64,000 nt of DNA from an uncultured Bacteriovoracaceae bacterium (GTDB lineage Bacteria; Bdellovibrionota; Bacteriovoracia; Bacteriovoracales; Bacteriovoracaceae), in contig CALHBF010000002.1 of assembly GCA_937931205.1 (NCBI GenBank), positions 62,001 through 126,000 of the forward strand. Reading direction: 5' to 3'. A model generated the notes under the pieces. It saw only the letters and a list, made by a program, of their open reading frames with translations. It was not told the DNA's origin and ran no database searches. The first letter of the stretch is position 1, and each line of letters starts with the position of its first letter. Made by a program: the position numbers and the translations under genes. Of this stretch, positions 55,411 to 62,856 are shown piece after piece.

Positions 55411-56220
55411 ATGATTAACTCTAAGCTTGGCAATAACATTTTCCTTCTTTTCATAGCTTCTGCTTTTTTTTCTGCAGCAGTTCTTTTGCACCAAAAGAAT
55501 CCAATGCCTAAGCTTGAGCTGCAAATGCAAGATAAGGCGGTGAATATCAACCAAGATGCCCTTCGTATTTTTTCCCTTGGGAACAAAAGACTTATCTCAA
55601 GTCTAATCTGGGTACAAACGTTACTGCAATCGGATGAAATCAAATACAAAAACAATGATGGCAACAACTGGATGTATCTTCGTTTCAAAGCTATCGCCAG
55701 TCTTGATCCTCATTTTTATTACAACTACCTTTGGGGTGGAATGTACTTATCGATCATCAAAGATGATATGAATGCGGCAGCTGATATTTTTGATCAAGGT
55801 CTTCAATATTATCCAGAAGATTATGAACTTAATTATCGTCAAGGTTTTAACTATTACTTTGAACTTGGTGAATTTGAAAAAGGCCTTTCATATCTTTCGA
55901 AGATCGAAAATCACCCCAAGACACCACTATCTATCAAACTCATTATTAACAAACTTCGTTTTGAAACGACTCTTAATTTCGACCTAGCCCTCAATTACCT
56001 TTATCACAATATCCAAAGAGAAAAAGATCCTGTTCTGCAAAACAAATTGGTGAATGACTTCTATGCCCTCAAGGCAGAAAGAGATCTGGATTGTTTAAAC
56101 AACAAAAAAGAGAATTGTGATTATCGTGATGCTGAAGGAAATTCCTACTTAAAAACAGAGAATGGATGGCTTGCTCCTAGAAAGTTTCAACCTTACCGTA
56201 TTCATATTCCTAAGAGATAA
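55411..56220 (+). CDS. membrane-anchored TPR-like protein divergent from the ABC ATPase
   Basis: Not recognised by name. The 269-residue product has an N-terminal membrane segment (about 8-26, FLLFIASAFFSAAVLL) and an alpha-helical periplasmic part with TPR-like pairs (YLWGGMYLSIIKDDMNAAAD and FNYYFELGEFEKGLSYLSKI). The C-terminus contains Cys pairs in LDCLNNKKENCDY. It is the only plus-strand gene in this region and its ATG is only 12 bases from that of the ABC ATPase. Position suggests a pilus-related role, perhaps like PilG. Confidence 0.75.
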   Translation: MINSKLGNNIFLLFIASAFFSAAVLLHQKNPMPKLELQMQDKAVNINQDALRIFSLGNKRLISSLIWVQTLLQSDEIKYKNNDGNNWMYLRFKAIASLDPHFYYNYLWGGMYLSIIKDDMNAAADIFDQGLQYYPEDYELNYRQGFNYYFELGEFEKGLSYLSKIENHPKTPLSIKLIINKLRFETTLNFDLALNYLYHNIQREKDPVLQNKLVNDFYALKAERDLDCLNNKKENCDYRDAEGNSYLKTENGWLAPRKFQPYRIHIPKR

Positions 56221-56221
56221 A

Positions 56222-56249
56222 AAAAGGGCGAACCGAAGCTCGCCCTTTT
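56222..56249. terminator. bidirectional terminator between the TPR-like gene and pilA
   Basis: AAAAGGGCGA, eight-base loop, TCGCCCTTTT: 10-bp stem flanked by A and T runs on both sides, in the 53-base gap between the convergent ends of the two genes. Confidence 0.9.
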
Positions 56250-56273
56250 GAATTAAATTATCAATTGTTTAAA

Positions 56274-56984
56274 TTAATAACCATTAACCACTGTTCTAAC
56301 GTTTTTCGTTGAATCGATCGTTAACGATGAAGCAGTCTGCCCAGTTAAATGTGAAGCTGAAATAAATCCAATTGCTGCCGCCACAAAAACTTGGGTGTTC
56401 GCATCGTTTTGTGTACCGACACAGTTACCTGTAGGAGCAGGTAATGCTAGACCAGCTCTCGTACAGTTACCACCAGCCGCTGCAGCGTTAAGTTGAGCCG
56501 TTGCAGCAGTATTAACCTGCGAACCACCAATACCTTTTCTTGCGAGAAAATAAGTAGCATTAATAGTTGTATCATCTATTGACCCAGCTCCAGCAGGACC
56601 CGTACCGTTAGTAATGGTGTTGGCTTGCGGACAACTAGCGGCATTAAGACCCGAAGCAATTGCTGCATCATGAGCTGCCTGAACACGGTTAGATGCTCCC
56701 GCAAAGAAACCTACTGCATAATAGCGGTTAAATCTTTCAGGATCTGGATCAAACCCCATGTAGCGGAGACAAGTTGCATACATGTTGTAATCAGAGAAAA
56801 ATGATGCTTCCGCAGTGTAAATCGAAGCTAACTGAAGCTTAGCTTCAGAAACTTTCGCTCTTGCCTGATACTTCTTAAAGTTCGGAATCGCTACTGCTGA
56901 GAGAAGACCAATGATTGCAACAACAATCATCAGCTCAACAAGTGTAAAACCACTCTCTCGCTGTTGTTTAAATAAACCCTTCAT
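56274..56984 (-). CDS. pilA: type IV major pilin PilA-like
   Basis: Structural subunit of the pilus. The prepilin leader [11 protein letters not shown] is cut before Phe in [20 protein letters not shown], with Glu5 of the mature protein present. The rest of the N-terminal helix reads [20 protein letters not shown]. The mature globular part is Ala/Asn/Thr-rich and has cysteines in ATCLRY, AASCPQ, GGNCTR and TGNCVG, probably two disulfides. At 236 residues it is larger than many pilins. The ATG at 56984 (AAGGAG eight bases upstream) is preferred over an in-frame GTG three codons earlier. Confidence 0.95.
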   Translation of the reverse strand: MKGLFKQQRESGFTLVELMIVVAIIGLLSAVAIPNFKKYQARAKVSEAKLQLASIYTAEASFFSDYNMYATCLRYMGFDPDPERFNRYYAVGFFAGASNRVQAAHDAAIASGLNAASCPQANTITNGTGPAGAGSIDDTTINATYFLARKGIGGSQVNTAATAQLNAAAAGGNCTRAGLALPAPTGNCVGTQNDANTQVFVAAAIGFISASHLTGQTASSLTIDSTKNVRTVVNGY

Positions 56985-57001
56985 ACGTACCACTCCTTAT
57001 G

Positions 57002-57022
57002 TTAGTTCATTAAGAGAACTAA
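57002..57022 (-). other. 5'-leader hairpin of pilA
   Basis: TTAGTTC, seven-base loop, GAACTAA on the minus strand, ending a few bases before the pilA ribosome-binding site. It may stabilise the abundant pilin mRNA. Confidence 0.5.
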
Positions 57023-57063
57023 GTTTTCTAACCTTGTGAAATTGAGATTCACACGGATTCATT

Positions 57064-57069
57064 ATTATA
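57064..57069 (-). promoter_or_regulatory. -10 box of a candidate pilA promoter
   Basis: A perfect TATAAT on the minus strand about 80 bases before the pilA ATG. Upstream TTATGA at 18 bases is a poor -35, so an activator may be needed. No sigma-54 (-24/-12) element was found in this gap. Confidence 0.45.
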
Positions 57070-57150
57070 AGAACACAATACCGATACTCATAATTTTACC
57101 ACTTTCCAGATATTTAAAAAGAGGTGGAACCTTTGTACTGGAATAATTTT

Positions 57151-57168
57151 TGCCAATTTTAGTTGGCA
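57151..57168 (-). terminator. weak hairpin after pilC
   Basis: TGCCAA, six-base loop, TTGGCA, four bases after the pilC stop codon. There is no T run on the minus strand, so it may only slow or process the transcript ahead of pilA. Confidence 0.35.
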
Positions 57169-57171
57169 TCA

Positions 57172-58392
57172 CTATTCCGCTCCTCCCGCTGTCATGAAAA
57201 TCGGTAAGTACATAGCAATCAATACAAATCCAATAATCCCACCAAGAACAACGAGGATAATTGGCTCGATTAATTTAGTCAGGTTTTGCACTAACTCTTC
57301 TACTTCTTCTTCAAAAACGTCAGCCACTTTGATTAACATTTGATCCAAGTTACCTGTTGATTCCCCTACCTTAATCATCTGAGTTACTAGTGGTGGAAAA
57401 TAACGAATTCTTTTCAATGGCTCAGTAATTGATTTACCTTCGATCACAGCTTTACGAACTTTTTCTAGATCTTTAGCAATCTGAGTGTTGTCTAAAGTTT
57501 CAATACAAATTTCAAGCGCATCAATAATGGGAACACCTGCCGATAGCATCGTTGCGAGTGTTCTTGTGAAAGAGCCCAGATTCCCCTTAATAACCAGCAT
57601 TCCAAATAAGGGCATCTTCATTGTGAAGATATCCCATTGTTTTTTACCAGATGTTGTTTTGATATAATTCAAGAAGATCATTGTCGTACTGAAGATTCCA
57701 ACAATGAGGAGTAAAGTGTAGTTTTGAAAAAAGTTTGAAATATCGATAACTGTTTGAGTTACCCAAGGGATCTCTTGATTACTCTCTTGCAGGATTGATA
57801 CGAACTGAGGAACCACAAAAGTCATTAACCCAAAAACTACAGCAACACCCACAATCACAACAATCACGGGATAAGTCAGAGCACTCTTTACTTGCTTCTT
57901 TAATTTTTCGGCCTTCTCTAAAAATTCGGCAAGTTTATTGAGAATCGTATCTAAGATACCGGCCGATTCACCAGCACGAACAAGAGAACAATAAAGTTTA
58001 GTAAAACCTATTTGTCCGATCATCGCATCATACAATGATTTCCCCTCTTCAACATGAACTGAAATATTCCGAACAACTTTTCTAAGACTTGGATTCTTTT
58101 CTTGTTGTTCTAAAATTTCTAAACTTTCAAGAATCGGTACTCCTGCATTAATTAGAATCGCAAGCTGACGGGTAAATCTCATCAACTCAGCCTGACCAAA
58201 TGGTTTTGAAAGACCTTTTTCGGCCAAATACTCACCAAGGTCAATCTCGAGAATTGAAGGTGCGCTTATCTTTGTCGCACGAATATTTTGACGACGTAAT
58301 AGTTTACGTGCCTCTTTCTCCGAGTCGGCATCAATCGTCCCCTCAATTTTCTTACCACCGGCCTCAAAGCCTTGATAACGATATTTTCCCAT
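57172..58392 (-). CDS. pilC: type IV pilus inner-membrane platform protein PilC
   Basis: Polytopic T2SF-family protein that couples PilB and PilT to pilin addition and removal, 406 residues. It has two repeated cytoplasmic four-helix domains, the first with FTRQLAILINAGVPILESLE, the second with FTRTLATMLSAGVPIIDALE, each followed by a membrane segment, and the typical end EEVEELVQNLTKLIEPIILV. It lies two bases after pilT. Confidence 0.97.
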   Translation of the reverse strand: MGKYRYQGFEAGGKKIEGTIDADSEKEARKLLRRQNIRATKISAPSILEIDLGEYLAEKGLSKPFGQAELMRFTRQLAILINAGVPILESLEILEQQEKNPSLRKVVRNISVHVEEGKSLYDAMIGQIGFTKLYCSLVRAGESAGILDTILNKLAEFLEKAEKLKKQVKSALTYPVIVVIVGVAVVFGLMTFVVPQFVSILQESNQEIPWVTQTVIDISNFFQNYTLLLIVGIFSTTMIFLNYIKTTSGKKQWDIFTMKMPLFGMLVIKGNLGSFTRTLATMLSAGVPIIDALEICIETLDNTQIAKDLEKVRKAVIEGKSITEPLKRIRYFPPLVTQMIKVGESTGNLDQMLIKVADVFEEEVEELVQNLTKLIEPIILVVLGGIIGFVLIAMYLPIFMTAGGAE

Positions 58393-58394
58393 AA

Positions 58395-59525
58395 TTACTT
58401 CTTCTGTACTCCAGTCATTCTCGCTAATTCTTCTGGGTTATTAGAGAAGGTCATAGCTGTCTCAATTGTAATAAGACCAGCATCCAGTCTTTTCTTAATA
58501 TGCTGGTTCATCGTATTCATACCAGTTTCTTCCTGGCCAATTTGCATTTGTGAATAAATCTGGTGAACCTTATCTTCACGGATCAAGTTTCTAATCGCAG
58601 GAGTAATCCTCAAAATTTCTTGGACCATACAACGACCGCTCGGAACCTTTGGTAGAAGTTGCTGAGCAACTACACCCTGAAGAACGAAGGATAACAATGT
58701 TCTAATCTGTTCCTGTTGATCACTAGGAAAAACGTTAATAATACGGTTGATTGTTTGAATTGTTGAGTTTGTGTGGAGTGTTCCAAAAACAATGTGACCA
58801 GTTTCAGCAATCGTAAGAGCTGCTTCAATTGTCTCCGGATCACGAAGCTCTCCGATAAGCACGATATCTGGATCTTGTCTTAGAAGAGATTTAATACCTC
58901 GAGCGAAGGAATGTGTATCCACACCTACTTCACGTTGATTTACAAGGGATAGCTTATGTTGATGCACAAACTCGATAGGATCTTCGAGTGTAATAATATG
59001 GCTTGCGGAGTTTGCGTTTAATTTATCAATAATAGAAGCTAGGGTTGTAGATTTACCTGAACCTGTTGGACCTGTTACGAGAAATAATCCGGAAGAGACG
59101 TTTACCATTTCCAAGAGAACTGGTGGCAAGTTCAACGCTTCGTAATCAGGAATTAAACTCGGAATAAGACGGAAAACAGCTGCGACTGCACCTTTTGAAT
59201 AGAAAACGTTAGCACGAAAACGAGCTAGCCCTTTAATACCGAATGAAAAATCCAGATCTAAATTTTTTTCTAGATCGGCCTTCTGCTTTTCTGTAAGAAT
59301 CTGATACACAAGTCTCTTCGTATCGTCAGGAGTAAGGGAGCCTACTTTCACCCGAACGATATCACCACTCACACGGATCGAAGGAGCTGAGCCAACTGTG
59401 ATATGAAGATCGGATGCACCACTATCCACCATTACTTTAAATAGCTGTTGAATTTGAAGCTGAGCGACTCCTTCATAAGCTGTTTTGGTCTGGGTTGCCG
59501 TTGCCGTTCCTGTTTTGTCCTTCAT
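58395..59525 (-). CDS. pilT: type IV pilus retraction ATPase PilT
   Basis: Hexameric ATPase for pilus disassembly, 376 residues. Motifs: DSGASDLHITVGSAPSIRV, Walker A GPTGSGKST (about 150), ITLEDPIEFVH (Asp box), VLIGELRDPETIEAAL (Walker B), ETGHIVFGTLHTNS (His box) and the C-terminal AIRNLIREDK with the retraction-linked AIRNLIRE element. Slightly longer at the N-terminus than most PilT proteins. Confidence 0.97.
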   Translation of the reverse strand: MKDKTGTATATQTKTAYEGVAQLQIQQLFKVMVDSGASDLHITVGSAPSIRVSGDIVRVKVGSLTPDDTKRLVYQILTEKQKADLEKNLDLDFSFGIKGLARFRANVFYSKGAVAAVFRLIPSLIPDYEALNLPPVLLEMVNVSSGLFLVTGPTGSGKSTTLASIIDKLNANSASHIITLEDPIEFVHQHKLSLVNQREVGVDTHSFARGIKSLLRQDPDIVLIGELRDPETIEAALTIAETGHIVFGTLHTNSTIQTINRIINVFPSDQQEQIRTLLSFVLQGVVAQQLLPKVPSGRCMVQEILRITPAIRNLIREDKVHQIYSQMQIGQEETGMNTMNQHIKKRLDAGLITIETAMTFSNNPEELARMTGVQKK

Positions 59526-59541
59526 ATTCTCTCCACAAATC

Positions 59542-61209
59542 CTACATTTGATCCGAAGCTGAGTTTGACATTGCTTCTTCTAAAGTGGTTAATCCTTGAG
59601 CTACTTTCGTCAGAGCACTCATTCTAAGTGTCTTCATCCCATCGCGGATGGCCTGTTTTTTAATATCGTCGGTAGAGGCATTTCTTAAAATCAATTCACG
59701 AACCTTGGGAGTTACTTGTAGAACTTCGTAAATCGCAAGTCGTCCTTTATAACCAGTATTATTGCAAATCTCGCAGCCTCTACCTTGAAAGACTTTAATC
59801 TTTGAAGCTGAGGCAGGAGCAAATCCACATGCAATCAATTCGTCTTCAGTAACTTTCTTTTCTTCACGGCAGTTCATACAAATTTTTCGGCATAGTCTCT
59901 GAGCGACAATTACGTTCAGGGCTGCGACTACCAGGAAGGGTTCAATACCCATATTTAACAATCGAGTTACAGTCGCAGGAGCATCGTTGGTATGAAGTGT
60001 TGATAAAACTAAGTGACCAGTCAGAGCAGCTTCAACAGCAATTTCCCCCACTTCTAAATCTCTGATCTCACCCACCATGATGATATCTGGATCTTGTCGG
60101 AGGAAGGCCTTAAGGGCAGAAGCAAAAGTTAGTCCCACTTCCTTTCTGACGTTTACCTGGTTAATACCTTCTAGGTTAAACTCTACAGGATCTTCTGCTG
60201 TGGAAATATTGTTATCAGGGGTATTTAAATCTGCAATAGCAGAATAGAGAGTTGTCGTCTTACCCGATCCGGTTGGACCTGTTACAAGGCACATCCCATA
60301 AGGCTTATAAATACCTTCTTTGAAAACATCGAGTTGTTTTTGCTCAAACCCCAGCTTTGTCATATCAAGTTGAAGGTTAGATGAATCCAGAAGTCGCAGA
60401 ACAATTTTTTCACCAAACAGAGTTGGAAGAGATGAAACACGATAATCAATCGGCTTACCGCCAATCATTAATTTAATACGTCCATCCTGCGGTTTTCTTT
60501 TCTCAGAAATATCCATCTGAGACATAATCTTTAAACGTGATGACACCGGGGCGAGCATACTTTTTGGAGGTTGTGCAACCTCAACTAAGTTACCGTCAAT
60601 ACGAAATCTGATTCTGAAAATCTTCTCGTAAGGCTCAACATGGATGTCGGAAGCTTTTTTCACAAAGGCTTCAGCAAGAACTCTGTTTACAAACGTTACA
60701 ACGTCATCAGAAATATCTTCTGCTTTAATATCTTCTTGAACCTGACTTCCTGAGACTTCAACAATGTTGTTAATGAGATCATCTACTGATTCTTTAACTC
60801 CAAGGTACAACTTTCTCCATGAAGAGATATTGGTCAAAATAAAATCGACTTGCTTTCTAAATACGTTTGTTAATTCTTTTGTCGCTTCTTCAACGACTGA
60901 AGGATCAAAAGTTGCAAGCGTTACTCTGTTGGCTGTTTTCTGAATAGGAATCGCACGATACTTAATGATGTGTCTCTTTTTAAGAGAAGAAATTGTATCA
61001 GTCGGTACTTTGGCATTTTTTAAATCAATGAATGGAATGTTGTATTTCTCAGAACAAAGTTTCGCAAACTTTTGCTCATTAAAATGTGGCATTCCCAGAA
61101 GTTCAAACTCAGAAATCTCATCATCTTTCGTTAAAGAAAGACGCTTCAACTCCTTAAGAGTGGCCATCCCTAAATTGGTAACAACATCAATAAATTCCTG
61201 TCGGATCAT
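59542..61209 (-). CDS. pilB: type IV pilus extension ATPase PilB
   Basis: Motor ATPase for pilin polymerisation, 555 residues. An N-terminal MshEN/T2SSE_N domain is followed by Walker A GPTGSGKTTT (about 313), the Asp box, VGEIRDLEVGEIAVEAALTG, LSTLHTNDA, and the zinc module with CRKICMNC and CEICNNTGYKGR. Shares operon order pilB-pilT-pilC-pilA with other bacteria. Confidence 0.97.
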   Translation of the reverse strand: MIRQEFIDVVTNLGMATLKELKRLSLTKDDEISEFELLGMPHFNEQKFAKLCSEKYNIPFIDLKNAKVPTDTISSLKKRHIIKYRAIPIQKTANRVTLATFDPSVVEEATKELTNVFRKQVDFILTNISSWRKLYLGVKESVDDLINNIVEVSGSQVQEDIKAEDISDDVVTFVNRVLAEAFVKKASDIHVEPYEKIFRIRFRIDGNLVEVAQPPKSMLAPVSSRLKIMSQMDISEKRKPQDGRIKLMIGGKPIDYRVSSLPTLFGEKIVLRLLDSSNLQLDMTKLGFEQKQLDVFKEGIYKPYGMCLVTGPTGSGKTTTLYSAIADLNTPDNNISTAEDPVEFNLEGINQVNVRKEVGLTFASALKAFLRQDPDIIMVGEIRDLEVGEIAVEAALTGHLVLSTLHTNDAPATVTRLLNMGIEPFLVVAALNVIVAQRLCRKICMNCREEKKVTEDELIACGFAPASASKIKVFQGRGCEICNNTGYKGRLAIYEVLQVTPKVRELILRNASTDDIKKQAIRDGMKTLRMSALTKVAQGLTTLEEAMSNSASDQM

Positions 61210-61261
61210 GACTACAAACCTTTGATTTATAGTAACATCTTCGGAATTTTAATCATTTAGT

Positions 61262-61939
61262 TTAGTTTTTGCCTTGCCAAAAGAGTGCAGCAAACTTTGC
61301 TTGCTCCCAAAGGAGTTCTTGACCATCAAAGTAGGCCTTCACTTTTTGAGCTAAATACCTATGAGGATCGAAAGAATAATTGAAATCCCAAAAGATAACC
61401 TGAGAAGAGATGTCACCTTTAAACGTAAAAGAACGTGAACAAGCATTAATTACCAATGCATTATGATCAAGATTTTTGAGATCAAAATTAGTGAGATCAC
61501 CATGAGTAGCACGCGAATATTGGTGAAAAGGAATTTTAAGTTTTTTAGCTATCAGCTCGGTCATTCTTGCCATCACTCCAGAACCCAATAGATGAACTTC
61601 GAGCAAGGAGTTATTTCGGTAAAAATCAGACAAGATTTTTTCAGTAGCAAGGATATCCGTATTGGTTGCCGTTTTATCTTTTAGCGAGATGGTATTGATA
61701 GCACCGATCATTTTTCCCAGATCCGAAACGATCCTGACCTCTTTAACATAAGCTTCTTTATAAGGAGTTGTTATATTAATTCCATCATACTTGAGAGCAA
61801 GCTCATCAAGGGAAGGAAGCTCGGAAATATCCGAAACATCAATTAAGTCATAGGTGACAAGCTGATCTTTCCAAATTTCTTTTTGTAGTTTGGGAGAAAG
61901 AGAGTGAGAAATGTTTTTACCAACAAGTGCCAGTTTCAT
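61262..61939 (-). CDS. aroE: shikimate dehydrogenase, short form
   Basis: NADP-dependent reduction of 3-dehydroshikimate. The 225-residue protein is about 45 residues shorter than typical AroE but keeps SHSLSP (substrate), NITTPYKE with the catalytic Lys, GAINTIS, TNTD with the catalytic Asp, GSGVMAR as the nucleotide loop and a late QAKFA like the end helix of AroE. The dinucleotide domain is trimmed. It overlaps ribF by four bases (ATGA) and lies 52 bases before pilB. Confidence 0.87.
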   Translation of the reverse strand: MKLALVGKNISHSLSPKLQKEIWKDQLVTYDLIDVSDISELPSLDELALKYDGINITTPYKEAYVKEVRIVSDLGKMIGAINTISLKDKTATNTDILATEKILSDFYRNNSLLEVHLLGSGVMARMTELIAKKLKIPFHQYSRATHGDLTNFDLKNLDHNALVINACSRSFTFKGDISSQVIFWDFNYSFDPHRYLAQKVKAYFDGQELLWEQAKFAALFWQGKN

Positions 61940-62856
61940 TTCAAAAAATAATTCCTTGAGTAGTCTACATCTTTTCTGATTTGCTCCACCAGATCATTCA
62001 CCGATGAGAACTTCTTCTCGTCTCGAACTTTTTTAAAGAGTTCTACTTCAATATTCTCTCCATAAAGAAAATCATCAAAATCTAAAAGATGAGTTTCGAT
62101 AAAGATATCATCCGAATTATTGAACGTCGGATTGTGCCCAACATTCGTAATCGAGTTATACGTCATTCCACGATTTGTTGTACGACTTACATATACTCCT
62201 GTCGCAGGAATAATCTGATCCTGAGAAATAAGAATATTTGCTGTAGGAAAACCGATCTTCTTCCCTCTTCCTTCGCCCTTAATTACTGTTCCTTCCAGAC
62301 GAAAAGGACGGGCCAGTAATTCTTTAACCTCTTCCATTTTCCCGCTTAGAATATTCTGACGGATGATAGTTGAAGAAACCATCTTTCCGCTTAATTCAAA
62401 TTTGGGCTGTACTTCAACATGGGCATTCTTACAGGTATCCTTAACGATATCGTAATCCCCTTGTTTATTTGCTCCAAAAGCGAAGTCATAGCCAAGGTAA
62501 ATATCACTAAGACCCGGATGTGGTAAAAGAAACCCTTTTAAAAATTCTTCGGGAGATTGAGTAGAGAAATCACGGTTAAATTCAATCTCAATTAGATAAT
62601 CTACTCCAAATTTTTTAACCAACTCGCGTTTATAAGCATAACTGTTAATCAAAAATCTTTCTTTTCCAGGACAAAGAATCTTTTGGGGATGTGGGACAAA
62701 AGTAACAACGACAAAAACAAGACCTTTTTTATCACATTTCTGACGGATATCTTCGAGTAGATGTTGATGGCCAATATGAACGCCATCAAAGTTACCAATG
62801 GTAACGCCAATCTTTTTATCTGCAGGGATCTCTAAGATATTATGAATGACTTTCAT
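61936..62856 (-). CDS. ribF: bifunctional riboflavin kinase / FAD synthetase
   Basis: Makes FMN from riboflavin and FAD from FMN. The 306-residue protein has an N-terminal nucleotidyltransferase domain with GNFDGVHIGHQHLL (HxGH motif), VSSTIIRQ, and a C-terminal kinase domain with GRGKKIGFPTANI and SITNVGHNPTF. Full length. Its ATG overlaps the end of the batD-like gene by 17 bases. Confidence 0.96.
   Translation of the reverse strand: MKVIHNILEIPADKKIGVTIGNFDGVHIGHQHLLEDIRQKCDKKGLVFVVVTFVPHPQKILCPGKERFLINSYAYKRELVKKFGVDYLIEIEFNRDFSTQSPEEFLKGFLLPHPGLSDIYLGYDFAFGANKQGDYDIVKDTCKNAHVEVQPKFELSGKMVSSTIIRQNILSGKMEEVKELLARPFRLEGTVIKGEGRGKKIGFPTANILISQDQIIPATGVYVSRTTNRGMTYNSITNVGHNPTFNNSDDIFIETHLLDFDDFLYGENIEVELFKKVRDEKKFSSVNDLVEQIRKDVDYSRNYFLK

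Noticed and set aside
54490-55554. Longer N-terminus for the ABC ATPase
   Set aside because: The extra 52 codons run through the divergent gene and do not resemble an ATPase N-terminus.
57000-57171. Sigma-54 promoter for pilA
   Set aside because: No TGGCAC-N5-TTGC-like pair was found on the minus strand.
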